A stretch of DNA of 64,000 nucleotides from contig CAWAHE010000015.1 in the NCBI GenBank assembly GCA_963781775.1, positions 62,001 to 126,000 of the forward strand. The letters run 5' to 3'. Each line of letters opens with the position of its first letter. The stretch's first letter is position 1. This DNA comes from CAVSRC01 sp963781775. Lineage in GTDB: Bacteria; Pseudomonadota; Alphaproteobacteria; Rhizobiales; Kaistiaceae. The notes beneath the pieces were generated by a model. It had not been told where the DNA came from. It did not search any database and saw only the letters and a program-made list of their open reading frames with translations. This document shows positions 40,849-49,842 of the stretch, in pieces. Position numbers and translations under genes: made by a program.

Positions 40849-42222
40849 ATGCTTCCCGACGTATTGCAATGGATCGACAGGAACCTGCCTGCGAGCCTCG
40901 ACCGGCTGTTCGAATTGCTCCGCATCGAGAGCATCTCGACCGATCCAGCCTACGCGGCGTCGTGCAAAAAGGCGGCGGAATGGCTCGTCGCCGATCTTGC
41001 CGGCATCGGTTTCGATGTTTCGGCGCGCGAAACGCCCGGCCATCCGATCGTGGTCGGTCATCACGACGGCCATGGGCCGCATTTGCTGTTCTATGGCCAC
41101 TACGACGTTCAGCCGGTCGATCCGCTGAACCTGTGGGAGGCTCCGCCGTTCGAGCCGCGCATCGTCACCCGTCCCGACGGCGCCAAGGTGATCGCCGCGC
41201 GCGGCTCCGCCGACGACAAGGGGCAATTGATGACCTTTGTCGAGGCGGCCCGCGCCTGGAAGGCGGTCTCCGGCAGCCTGCCGGCGCGTGTTTCGATGCT
41301 GCTGGAGGGCGAGGAGGAATCCGGCAGCGTCAATCTGGCGCCGTTCATGGAAAAGAACGCCGGCGAGCTGCGTGCCGATCTGGCGCTGGTCTGCGACACC
41401 GGCATGTGGGCGCGGGGCCATCCGGCGATCACCATCTCACTGCGCGGGCTGGTCGGCGAGGAAATCGTCGTCACCTGCGCCGATCGCGATCTTCACTCCG
41501 GCATGTTCGGTGGTCCGGCGCGCAACCCTCTGCACGTTCTGACCGCCGCGCTCGCCGACCTTCACGATGCCGACGGCCATGTGACGCTGCCCGGCTTCTA
41601 CGACGGCGTCGACGAATTCCCTGACGACGTGAAACGGCAATGGGAGGGGCTGGGCTTCGACGGCGCCGAATTCCTCGGCGATGTCGGGCTGTCGATCCCA
41701 GCCGGCGAGAAGGGGCGCTCGATCCTCGAGCAGATCTGGGCGCGTCCGACCTGCGAGGTGAACGGCCTCATCGGTGGCTACACCGGCGCCGGCTTCAAGA
41801 CCGTGATTCCGTCAAAGGCCTCGGCCAAGGTGTCCTTCCGCCTGGTCGGCGATCAGGATCCGGCGAAGATCGCCGCGGCCTTCCATGATTTCATCCGCGC
41901 GCGCATCCCGGCCGACTGCAAGGTCGAGTTCACATCATACGGCGGCAATCGTGGCCTGCGTCTGCCACTCGACGGCCCGTGGCTGCCGCGCGCGCGCAAA
42001 GCCCTCGCCGACGAGTGGGGGCGCGACGCCGCTCTTGTCGGCGGCGGCGGTTCGATACCGGTGGTCGGCGACTTCAAGTCGATCCTGGGCATGAATGCGT
42101 TGATGATCGGCTTCGGCCTCGACGACGATCGCATTCATTCGCCCAACGAAAAGTACGATCTCGCCAGCTTCCACGGCGGCATCCGCTCGTGGGCGCGCGT
42201 GCTGGCGGCCCTCGCCGAATAG
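40849..42222 (+). CDS. M20-family metallopeptidase (dipeptidase/ArgE-like)
   Basis: 457 residues from ATG 40849 (GTG 40840 is an in-frame alternative). Di-zinc hydrolase with the metal set in order: His in FYGHYDVQPVD near 83, bridging Asp in ARGSADDKGQLM near 119, catalytic Glu pair in LLEGEEESGSVN near 153, Asp in LALVCDTGMWA near 182, and the late His in DDRIHSPNEKYDL near 431. A lid/dimerisation domain lies between (DRDLHSGMFGGPARNPLHVL near 212). The text matches the cytosolic dipeptidase group that includes carnosinase-like proteins. The substrate is probably a small peptide or N-acyl amino acid. Confidence 0.93.
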   Translation: MLPDVLQWIDRNLPASLDRLFELLRIESISTDPAYAASCKKAAEWLVADLAGIGFDVSARETPGHPIVVGHHDGHGPHLLFYGHYDVQPVDPLNLWEAPPFEPRIVTRPDGAKVIAARGSADDKGQLMTFVEAARAWKAVSGSLPARVSMLLEGEEESGSVNLAPFMEKNAGELRADLALVCDTGMWARGHPAITISLRGLVGEEIVVTCADRDLHSGMFGGPARNPLHVLTAALADLHDADGHVTLPGFYDGVDEFPDDVKRQWEGLGFDGAEFLGDVGLSIPAGEKGRSILEQIWARPTCEVNGLIGGYTGAGFKTVIPSKASAKVSFRLVGDQDPAKIAAAFHDFIRARIPADCKVEFTSYGGNRGLRLPLDGPWLPRARKALADEWGRDAALVGGGGSIPVVGDFKSILGMNALMIGFGLDDDRIHSPNEKYDLASFHGGIRSWARVLAALAE

Positions 42223-42290
42223 AGAACGGCCGCACCGGGCCAGGCAATTCCAGGAAGAGTGGAGACCACTTTTCCGTCCGGATCTGCGCG

Positions 42291-42345
42291 AAAAACATGA
42301 GCGAGAGCGGATCGTCGATTCCGTGGAACGATGATCCGCTCTCGC
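42291..42345 (-). terminator. Strong hairpin, terminator of the cytochrome c' gene
   Basis: A 13-bp perfect inverted repeat (42301-42313 against 42333-42345), extended by an interrupted inner stem closing on a 2-nt loop, gives a hairpin of about 20 bp. Read on the minus strand it is followed within 5 nt by TTTTT. It is 32 nt beyond the cytochrome stop and 78 nt after the convergent peptidase gene. The perfect symmetry also fits a dispersed palindromic element. Confidence 0.75.
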
Positions 42346-42376
42346 GGCGCGGCCGTGCTTGATATCGCTGCGCCGC

Positions 42377-42820
42377 TCAGTTCTTCTTCTTGCGGTAAAG
42401 CTCGTGGCATCCGCCGCAGTCCTGGCCGACCGCGCCCAGCGACGCCTTGAACGCGTCGAGCCCGTCGGCCGCCGCCGCTTCGGCGACCTTGGCGTCCGCG
42501 CCAAGCTTTGCGGCGTGTGCCTTGAAGTCTTCCATGTTCTGCCAGATCGCGGGCGACGCCGAGGTTTCGCCCTGATCGCTGCCGTCCGGGAACAGGGTCG
42601 GGAACACGACCATGTCATCTTCCAGGTCCTTCATCGCCGCGGCCGCCTGGGCCGCGTCAAACGGCACCTGGCCCTGCGCCATGCCAAAGGCGATCTTCGC
42701 GGCATCCTGGTTCTTCTGCATGATCGCCTGGCGCGCCTTGATGGGATCGTCCGCGGCAAACGCCGCCCCCGCTACGCCAATGCCAACTGCTATGACTGCC
42801 AACGCCCACTTCAAATGCAT
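42377..42820 (-). CDS. Cytochrome c' (c-type haem protein)
   Basis: 147 residues from ATG 42820, chosen because GGAG lies 7 nt upstream (ATG 42832 has no ribosome site). Sec signal peptide ending AGAAFAA near residue 23. Four-helix-bundle pattern with the haem-attachment motif at the C-terminus, CGGCHELYRKKK (CxxCH, about 135-139), and the N-terminal Arg/Gln region KARQAIMQKNQDAAK that lines the haem pocket in cytochromes c'. A periplasmic protein of this class binds NO or CO and gives resistance to nitrosative stress. Monocistronic with a good terminator. Confidence 0.92.
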   Translation of the reverse strand: MHLKWALAVIAVGIGVAGAAFAADDPIKARQAIMQKNQDAAKIAFGMAQGQVPFDAAQAAAAMKDLEDDMVVFPTLFPDGSDQGETSASPAIWQNMEDFKAHAAKLGADAKVAEAAAADGLDAFKASLGAVGQDCGGCHELYRKKKN

Positions 42821-43003
42821 GCTTGTCTCCATGTAGAAACGCTGATCGCATCGTTGCGTGGGGTAACACCCGACGCAACACTTTCCGTCGATCGATCACG
42901 AAAGTATCAGCGGCGTGTTATCGGTCGCCGACGCGGGCGGGCGTTTGCCGGCCAGACGCCGACATTCTAGTCTGACGGCGGAACGACATCGGAGTGTGGC
43001 CAA

Positions 43004-44605
43004 ATGGCGCTTCTTGAACAGGGCAAGGTGTTTATCGGCGTAAGCGCCAAGCCCGAATACATCGAGCTCCCATACGCCAACCGCCACGGCCTGATCACCG
43101 GCGCCACCGGTACGGGCAAGACCGTGACCCTTCAAATCCTGTCGGAAGGCTTCTCCAAGGCGGGCGTGCCGGTTTTTTGTGCAGATATCAAGGGCGATGT
43201 CGCCGGTCTTGCCGCCGCCGGCGAGCCGAAGGACTTTCTCGCCAAGCGTGCCGAAACCATCGGCTTCACCGAAGAATATAAGCTCGAAGCGTTTCCCGTC
43301 GTCTTCTGGGACCTGTTTGGTGAAAAGGGCCACCCGATCCGCGCTACCGTTTCGGAAGTCGGTCCGCTCCTCATGGCGCGGCTCCTCGATCTCAACGAGG
43401 TCCAGGAGGGCGTGCTCAGCATCGCCTTCCGCGTAGCCGACGACGAGGGCCTGCTTCTGCTCGATCTCAAGGATCTGCAGGCGATGCTGACCCACGTCGC
43501 CGATCAGGCGGCCGAACTGACGACGCGCTACGGCAACGTGTCGAAGGCCACCATCGGCACGGTGCAGCGCAAGCTGCTGGTGCTGGAGGATCAGGGTGGC
43601 GGCTCGTTCTTCGGCGAGCCGGCGCTCGACATCAACCAGATGATCCGCACGACGCCGGATGGTCACGGCGTCATCAACATCCTGGCCGCCGACAAGCTGA
43701 TGCAGTCGCCGCGCCTCTATGGCACGTTCCTGCTCTGGCTCATGTCCGAACTCTTCGAGGTGCTGCCCGAGATCGGCGATCCGGAGAAGCCCCGCATGGT
43801 CTTCTTCTTCGACGAGGCGCACCTCTTGTTCAACGATGCGCCGAAGCCGTTGCTGGAGAAGATCGAGCAGGTCGTGCGCCTGATCCGCTCCAAGGGCGTT
43901 GGCATCTATTTCGTCACACAGAATCCGCTCGACGTGCCTGACACCGTGCTCGGCCAGATGGGCAATCGCGTCCAGCACGCGTTGCGCGCTTTCACGCCGC
44001 GCGACCAGAAGGCGGTGAAGGCCGCCGCCGACACATTCCGGCCCAACCCCGAGTTCTCGGCTGCTGAAGTCATCACCCAGCTCAGCGTCGGAGAGGCGCT
44101 GGTCTCCACGCTGATGGAGAAGGGCATTCCTTCGATCGTGCAGCGCACCCTGGTCCGTCCCCCGTCGTCGCGCATCGGCACGATCAGCGACGAGGAGCGC
44201 CGCAAGGTGATCGCCGCCAGCCCAGTCGGCGGCATCTACGACAAGATGATCGACCGCGAGTCCGCCTTCGAGATCCTGTCCGTCCGCGTCGAGACCAAGG
44301 TCACGACCGAAGTGGCGCCGCCGCAAGACCAGCCCGGCGAGGCGCAGCCTGGGCAGACGGCGGGCCAATCCGGCGGTGTGCTTGGCGGACTTGGCGGCAT
44401 GCTCGGCGGACTCCTCGGCACTTCGGGACGAGGGCGACGGCTCACCACCACGCAGCGGGTCGCCCGCTCTGTGACCCGCACGGTGACCACCCGCGTCGTC
44501 GGCGGGGCGGCCGCACAGATCGGCAAGTCGCTCGGCGGCTCGATGGGCGGCTCCATCGGCCGTGCCATCGTTCGCGGCGTTCTCGGCGGCATCCTGCGGA
44601 GCTGA
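43004..44605 (+). CDS. HerA-like P-loop ATPase, DUF853 family
   Basis: 533 residues from ATG 43004. Walker A GATGTGKT at residues 33-40, Walker B in MVFFFDEAH near 266, and sensor-type IYFVTQNPLDVPDTVLGQMG near 302-321. This is the FtsK/HerA superfamily, DUF853 branch (E. coli YjgR-like). The last 100 residues are a Gly-rich, low-complexity tail with repeated GG-L/M (GGVLGGLGGMLGGLLG) and a basic linker. Such ATPases are suspected to pump DNA or protein, but the substrate of the branch is not known. It appears monocistronic, convergent with a membrane-protein gene 10 nt away. Confidence 0.9.
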   Translation: MALLEQGKVFIGVSAKPEYIELPYANRHGLITGATGTGKTVTLQILSEGFSKAGVPVFCADIKGDVAGLAAAGEPKDFLAKRAETIGFTEEYKLEAFPVVFWDLFGEKGHPIRATVSEVGPLLMARLLDLNEVQEGVLSIAFRVADDEGLLLLDLKDLQAMLTHVADQAAELTTRYGNVSKATIGTVQRKLLVLEDQGGGSFFGEPALDINQMIRTTPDGHGVINILAADKLMQSPRLYGTFLLWLMSELFEVLPEIGDPEKPRMVFFFDEAHLLFNDAPKPLLEKIEQVVRLIRSKGVGIYFVTQNPLDVPDTVLGQMGNRVQHALRAFTPRDQKAVKAAADTFRPNPEFSAAEVITQLSVGEALVSTLMEKGIPSIVQRTLVRPPSSRIGTISDEERRKVIAASPVGGIYDKMIDRESAFEILSVRVETKVTTEVAPPQDQPGEAQPGQTAGQSGGVLGGLGGMLGGLLGTSGRGRRLTTTQRVARSVTRTVTTRVVGGAAAQIGKSLGGSMGGSIGRAIVRGVLGGILRS

Positions 44606-44615
44606 TTCGCCCCGG

Positions 44616-45299
44616 CTACCAGCCTGCCGCGTACGCCCCGGTGAACAATCCAAAGCCGAGGCCACCGAGAACGATCGCCGCGAGCCACGGGTTGCGGTTG
44701 AGGTTTCGCGCGTAACCCCAGCCGATGGCTGCAAACATGACCGCCGCCACCAGCCGCGAAATGTAGAGCGCGGCAGAGCTGTTGCTCACGAGGATCAGCG
44801 GCAGGACAACCGGCACCACGAGACCGACGTCGATTGCAACGATGCCGAGGGCATACAGCCAGTCGTCCCGGCCGACGGGGTACCCATGCCGCGCCGGCCG
44901 CACCGGCGGTGCCGATGACGCAATTGCATCGAGAATTCGGTCGATCTCGTCGTCGCCGAGACCGTCGACGATCGTGTCGGCAAGAGCGGCGCGTGCCTGG
45001 TCCCGGGCGTCCGGATCGTGTCCGTCCGCCAGTGCGCTCACGATCCGTTCGCGCTCCGCCCGCTCGATCACGTTGGTGTGGGCAACCGTCACGCCGTCGA
45101 TGGTCCCCCAGACGAGGTTCACGGCAAAGGCTACTGCGACGGCAGTCCAGATCCGGTCCGGAGTGATTGAGCCCGTCGCGTTCACCAGACCGATCGAAGC
45201 GACGGACATCCACACCGCGTAGAATGCTTCGCCGAGGCGATCGCCGGCGCCGATCTCGTCGGGCAGCAGGCGGTTGATGCGGTCAAGCAGGGCACGCAT
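44616..45299 (-). CDS. Integral membrane protein, possibly VIT1/CCC1-related
   Basis: 227 residues from ATG 45299 (GGAG 9 nt upstream). Five hydrophobic segments: FYAVWMSVASIGLVNATG near 26, WTAVAVAFAVNLVWGTIDGV near 50, then a charged 80-residue cytoplasmic stretch with two alpha-helical acidic segments (DQARAALADTIVDGLGDDEI), and three helices at the C-terminus (ALGIVAIDVGLVVPVVLPLI onward). The early DGV after helix 2 and the cytosolic helical insert resemble the vacuolar iron transporter-like family, but the resemblance is partial. Metal transport is therefore only a possibility. The gene is divergent from the broken amidase. Confidence 0.7.
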   Translation of the reverse strand: MRALLDRINRLLPDEIGAGDRLGEAFYAVWMSVASIGLVNATGSITPDRIWTAVAVAFAVNLVWGTIDGVTVAHTNVIERAERERIVSALADGHDPDARDQARAALADTIVDGLGDDEIDRILDAIASSAPPVRPARHGYPVGRDDWLYALGIVAIDVGLVVPVVLPLILVSNSSAALYISRLVAAVMFAAIGWGYARNLNRNPWLAAIVLGGLGFGLFTGAYAAGW

Positions 45300-45452
45300 G
45301 TCGTCGCTCCGGCATTTCTCCGTTCGGCAACCATGACAGGCTCGCGGGCGCGTCCGTTGCCGGGTCCGCGAGGCGCGGGCTATGGTCCGTTCGGTTCTCC
45401 TTACTTGCGGAGACCGGCCGACTGCGACCAGTACGATACAGGGAACGCACTT

Positions 45453-46857
45453 TTGCCGGCAATCCACGAGATGACCGCGGCCGAACTTTCGGCCGCTTAT
45501 CCAAAAGGAACCGTCTCGCCGGTCGAAGTCGCCGAGGCGCTTCTCGGCCGCATCGCCACGCTCGATCAAAAGATCAACGCCTTCTGCCTCGTCGATCCGG
45601 AAAGGACCCGCGCCGCCGCGCGAGAATCCGAAAGACGCTGGACCGCAGGCGCACCGTTGTCGCCGCTCGACGGCGTGCCGGTCGCGGTCAAGGACATCCT
45701 CCTCACAAAGGACTGGCCGACACTTCGCGGCTCTCGCACCATCGATCCCGCCGGTCCTTGGGATATCGACGCGCCCTGCGTCGCCCGGCTGAAGGAGGCT
45801 GGCGCCGTTCTCCTCGGCAAGACGGCGACGCCGGAGTTCGGCTGGAAGGGGGTGACCAACTCGCCACTCACCGGCGTCACCCGCAATCCATGGAACCTCG
45901 ACAAGACGCCGGGCGGCTCATCGGGAGGCTCGGCCGCGGCGCTGGTGGCGCGCCTCGTGCCGCTGGCGCTTGGCACCGACGGCGGCGGCTCCATCCGCAT
46001 GCCGGCCCATTTCACCGGCTGCTTCGGCATCAAGCCGAGCTTCGGCCGCGTGCCTGCCTATCCGCTGTCGCCGTTCGGCACGCTTGCCCATGTCGGCCCG
46101 ATGGCGCGCACCGTTCGTGACGCGGCGATGCTCCTCGACGTCATTGCCCGGCCCGACGACCGCGACTGGTACGCGCTGCCCTACACGCCGACCGCTTACG
46201 CCGACGGCCTCGGCGGCTCGCTCGCCGGCAAGCGCGTCGCATACTCGCCACGCCTCGGCTTCGCGCCGTGGGTCGACGCCGAGGTCGCGGCGCTGGTCGC
46301 GGCGGCCGCGCGACGTTTTGCCGAACTCGGCGCCGAGGTCGAGGAAGTCGAGCCGCCGGTCGGCGACCCGACCGCGAGCTTCCGCACGCTATGGTGGGTG
46401 CCGGCCGGACACATCGTCGGCGGCCTGTCGCCGGACCAGAAGGCGATGCTTGATCCCGGGTTTCCGGACAATGGGCGAGGAGGGCAGGCGGATGAGCCTC
46501 GAGGATTTCCTCGCCGCCGGTCTCGCCCGTGGCGATTATGGCAGCCGCATGCGTCAATTCATGGCCGGCTACGATTTCCTGCTGACGCCGTCCGTGGCGA
46601 CGCCGGCTTTCGACGCCGGCACGCTGTCGCCGCTTCCCGACGACGGCAATGCCTGGCTGAGCTGGACCCCATTCACCTATCCCATCAACCTGACGCAGCA
46701 GCCGGCGGCGAGCGTCAATTGCGGTTTCACCAAAGCCGGCCTGCCCGTCGGGTTGCAGATCGTCGGCCGCATGTTCGACGATGCCGGCGTACTCGCGGCC
46801 GCCGATGCCTATGAACAGTCCAATCCACTGCACGAGAGAGCGCCGCCGGGCTTCTAG
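45453..46857 (+). pseudogene. Amidase-signature enzyme gene with a one-base frameshift
   Basis: Start at TTG 45453 (AGGGAA upstream; ATG 45471 is the alternative). The first frame holds the catalytic region: PLDGVPVAVKDILLT near residue 75 with the triad Lys, and the signature TPGGSSGGSAAALVA near 152 with cis-Ser and nucleophile Ser, then GTDGGGSIRMPAHFTGCFGI. Family sequence is uninterrupted to DQKAMLDPG; removing one T from TTT at 46461-46463 reads on as FRTMGEEGRRMSLEDFLAAG and through NLTQQPAASVNCGFTKAGLP to the stop at 46857. The repaired protein would be about 467 residues, normal for the family. As written, the product ends in unrelated sequence with the C-terminal third lost. Confidence 0.88.
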
Positions 46858-47019
46858 CGCACTAGCCGACCGAAGGACGGCCTGCGACGGAACGGAACAG
46901 CCGGTTGCCGCATTGCCCGTCGGGGCCTATGTTCCTTCGCGAACCCGTCCGGTGATCTCTGTCCCTCCCTCAAGCCGCATTCAACGCGGCCGACCAACAA
47001 CGCTTCAGAGGAGTGTCCC

Positions 47020-47625
47020 ATGGCTTTCGAACTTCCCGCCCTGCCATACGATTACGAGGCGCTGGCGCCTTTCATGTCGAAGGAAACGCTTGAGTTTCAC
47101 CACGACAAGCATCACCAGGCCTACGTCACCAACGGCAACAACCTGCTCAAGGGCAGCGGGCTCGAGGACAAGAGCCTCGAGGACGTCGTCAAGCAGAGCT
47201 ATTCGAAGAACGCCGGCCTCTTCAACAACGCCGCCCAGCACTACAACCACATGCATTTCTGGAAGTGGATGAAGAAGGGCGGCGGCGGCAATAAGCTGCC
47301 CGGCGCGCTCGCCAAGGCGGTCGATTCCGACCTCGGCGGCTACGACAAGTTCCGCGCCGACTTCATCCAGGCCGGCACCACCCAGTTCGGCTCGGGCTGG
47401 GCTTGGATCGCGGTCAGCAACGGAAAGCTGACGATCACCAAGACGCCGAACGGCGAGAACCCGCTGGTCCACGGCGGCACGCCGATCCTCGGCGTCGACG
47501 TATGGGAGCACTCCTATTACATCGACTACCGCAATGCCCGGCCGAAATATCTCGAGGCCTTCGTCGACAGCCTGATCAACTGGGACTACGTCCTCGAACT
47601 GTACGAGAAGGCCGCCTCGCGCTAG
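47020..47625 (+). CDS. sodB: Superoxide dismutase, Fe/Mn family
   Basis: 201 residues behind AGAGGAG. Converts superoxide to oxygen and hydrogen peroxide in the cytoplasm. Metal ligands: His in LEFHHDKHHQAYV near 26, His in AAQHYNHMHFWKWM near 73, and Asp/His of the signature DVWEHSYYIDY at about 160-170. Position-specific residues near the site (FNNAAQHYNHMHFW; Gln-rather-than-His choice in AGTTQFGSGWAW) favour iron over manganese, though cambialism cannot be excluded. Monocistronic, ending at an excellent terminator. Confidence 0.96.
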   Translation: MAFELPALPYDYEALAPFMSKETLEFHHDKHHQAYVTNGNNLLKGSGLEDKSLEDVVKQSYSKNAGLFNNAAQHYNHMHFWKWMKKGGGGNKLPGALAKAVDSDLGGYDKFRADFIQAGTTQFGSGWAWIAVSNGKLTITKTPNGENPLVHGGTPILGVDVWEHSYYIDYRNARPKYLEAFVDSLINWDYVLELYEKAASR

Positions 47626-47647
47626 GCGCGGCGACGCTCGTATCCAG

Positions 47648-47680
47648 CGGCGCGGAGAGCCACCTCCGCGCCGTTTTCGT
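47648..47680 (+). terminator. Rho-independent terminator of sodB
   Basis: A 10-bp perfect stem (CGGCGCGGAG / CTCCGCGCCG) with a 6-nt loop and TTTTCGTT directly after, starting 23 nt beyond the sodB stop. One of the clearest terminators in the window. Confidence 0.9.
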
Positions 47681-47686
47681 TCCCGC

Positions 47687-48001
47687 TTAGTAGCGGATGC
47701 CCTTGCGGCAGGGCGTGAACGAGTTGAGCTTCGGCCAGTCCGATTGCGCCCAGTAGAGCCACGCCGTGCAACTCGCCTTGCTGGTGAAGCAGGGCGAGGC
47801 GAAATAACGCTGGTCCGGGCCGAAAAGCGCATCGCGCTGGCCGCGGAACGTGGTCCGCCAGACATTGGCGGGGCCCTTGGTCGCGGCGAGGTATCCGCAA
47901 TCGTATCCGGGCACGCGCGGCGGCTGCGCCGCCCTGGCGCTGCCCGGTGCGGCCAGCGCGAACAGGGCCATCAGCGCGAATAGTCCGATCAGTATCCGCA
48001 T
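47687..48001 (-). CDS. Small secreted cysteine-containing hypothetical protein
   Basis: 104 residues from ATG 48001 with GGAGG 8 nt upstream. N-terminal Sec signal peptide (ILIGLFALMALFALAAPGSA, cleavage near 25). The mature part of about 80 residues contains four cysteines (GYDCGYLA, ASPCFTSKASCTAW, FTPCRKG), likely two disulfides, and several aromatic residues. Not recognised as a named family. It is convergent with sodB and separated from it by the sodB terminator. Confidence 0.8.
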   Translation of the reverse strand: MRILIGLFALMALFALAAPGSARAAQPPRVPGYDCGYLAATKGPANVWRTTFRGQRDALFGPDQRYFASPCFTSKASCTAWLYWAQSDWPKLNSFTPCRKGIRY

Positions 48002-48058
48002 CGTCACTTCCTCCGATATCGCCCTGTCCCTCTCAACGAAGTCTAGGCCGAACCGTTC

Positions 48059-49481
48059 CTATTGGGGAGCCTCGGGCGGATCGCCGGACGGCTTTGCCAC
48101 TGGCAGCGCCCGCGTCTCGCTCTGGTCCGCCGGCGCGGTCTCGGCGGCGGCGCTGCGCCGCGCATGCGCCCATCGCCGCACGACCAGCCAGAGCGCCTTC
48201 AGCCGCCGCCAGATGAAGCGGAACAGCTGGCTAAGCGCCAGGCGCCCGCGCTCGAATTCCTCGATCTCGCCGGCATAGACCTCCGCCAGCGCCACCCGGA
48301 AATCGGACACGCCGTCGCGCGCCACGCGATGGAAACGGCGCACCGAGATCATCCACAAGCGGACTGACCAGAAGCGAGACCGCGATCACCGCGATAGCCA
48401 GGCGATAGGCGTCGGCGTCGACGGCGCCCTTCGACAGTCCGGTCGCCGCCAGCACGAACGAGAACTCGCCGATCTGCGCGATCATCAGGCCGGCCGGGAA
48501 CGCGGTTTCCCATGGCTGCCGCGCGGCGCGCATCAGCGCCACGTTGACGGCCGTCTTCACCGCCAGAACCAGAACGACGAAGAAGATGACCGTGCCCAGG
48601 TTGGCGACGATGAAGTTGAGGTCGATCAGGAGGCCGATCGACAGGAAGAAGACGACGATCAGGATGCTCTGGATCGGATGCGTGGCGGCGATCGCCTCGG
48701 CGCGCAGGGTCGATCCGGCGATTACCAGCCCCGCGATGAACGCCCCGAACGCCGCCGAGAAGCCGGTGATACCGGTGATCGCCGCGGCGCCGAAGCAGAA
48801 GGCGACGCTCGCCAGCGCCACCATGTCGACGCGTCCGTGGATCGCCTCGGTGAAGGGCAGGCGGATCTTGCCGGGCCGCGTGCCCAGAAAGCGCAGCAGC
48901 AGGAAGAGGAGGATCGCCGCAAGCGCCAGCTTGACCACCAGCCACGCGCCGCCGCCGCCATTGGCGCCGAACGAGCTGACCACGATCAGCATGGGCACCA
49001 CCGCGATGTCCTGCGCGATGAGCACGCCGACGGTGATCCGGCCCATCGACGTTCTCAGTTCGCCGACCTCTTCCAGCATCTGGATGGCGACCGCGGTCGA
49101 TGAGATCGCGACGATGAAGCCGAGCAGCACGATCTGTTCGAGCGGCCAGCCGGCGATCATGCCGAAGGCCGCCGTGATCGCCAGTGCCACGACGATCTGG
49201 CCGGCGGCAATGGTCGCAGCCAGCCCGGCGACCGCCGCGAAGGCGCGCACCGACAGCTCCATGCCGACCAGGAACAGGAGCATGATCACGCCGAGTTCGG
49301 CGAGCAGCGTGATGGAGTCGGTGTTGGAGACGAGGCCGAAGCCGGTCGGGCCGAGCACGACGCCGGTCAGGATGTAGCCGACGATCGGCGGCTGCCGCAG
49401 GCGGACGAGCACGAAGCCGAGCGAGACGGCGACCGCCGTGATGAACGCGATGCCGGTCAGGTCGGCAATGTGATCCTGCAA
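48059..49481 (-). pseudogene. CPA2-type (KefB-like) cation/proton antiporter with a one-base frameshift
   Basis: TTG start at 49481 with GGAGG 5 nt upstream. About 12 transmembrane helices in the Na+/H+ exchanger fold: LRQPPIVGYILTGVVLGPTG near 29, AELGVIMLLFLVGMELS near 61, FIVAISSTAVAIQMLEEVGE near 122, FGAFIAGLVIAGS near 246. Near codon 375 the frame is lost: VSLLVSPL continues as family sequence only after dropping one of the two A at 48357-48358 (plus strand), reading WMISVRRFHRVARDG and a 100-residue cytoplasmic tail to the stop at 48059. As written the membrane part is intact but the tail is replaced. The repaired protein is about 473 residues and has no TrkA-N domain. Confidence 0.88.
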
Positions 49482-49842
49482 TCAAGCCTCCGCGTCGTGG
49501 GCGAGGGCGGCACTGTAACATGGGTGGCAGGGAAGGCGAGGCGGGGTTGGCACCCACATGCGGAACTGGTCCGCATCGAACGTTTCATCAAATCTTCGCG
49601 ACTGGGCGTCGCGCCGAAGAAGTGTGCGGATCATGCACGCGACGGCGACGAGTCGCGCGGAAGCCAGAGTGCCATCGCAATCAAGACGATGGGCGAGGAC
49701 ACCGGGCGCGCACGTTCCGATGCTCGGCATGAAGGGTCTTTTGGTCGCAGCATGCGACGCGCCGTTGCGGCGCGCGCGCCCAAATCTATATCGCCGTTCA
49801 GGAGCGACGCTGGGGGCTTACAACCTCAGTGAGGAGGAAGAC
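49482..49842. other. Gene-free interval, 361 nt
   Basis: Between the antiporter start and the aldose epimerase start. Open frames here are an effect of high GC and show no family resemblance. A GC-rich inverted repeat around 49757-49781 (GCGACGCGCCG with CGGCGCGCGC) and an AT-rich patch (CAAATCTATAT, about 49781-49791) lie roughly 50 nt before the epimerase ATG and may belong to its promoter. Nothing else is seen. Confidence 0.5.

Noticed and set aside
49482..49842. Frame-open extension upstream of the aldose epimerase
   Set aside because: The signal peptide and strong Shine-Dalgarno fix the start at 49843; the upstream codons have no coding character.
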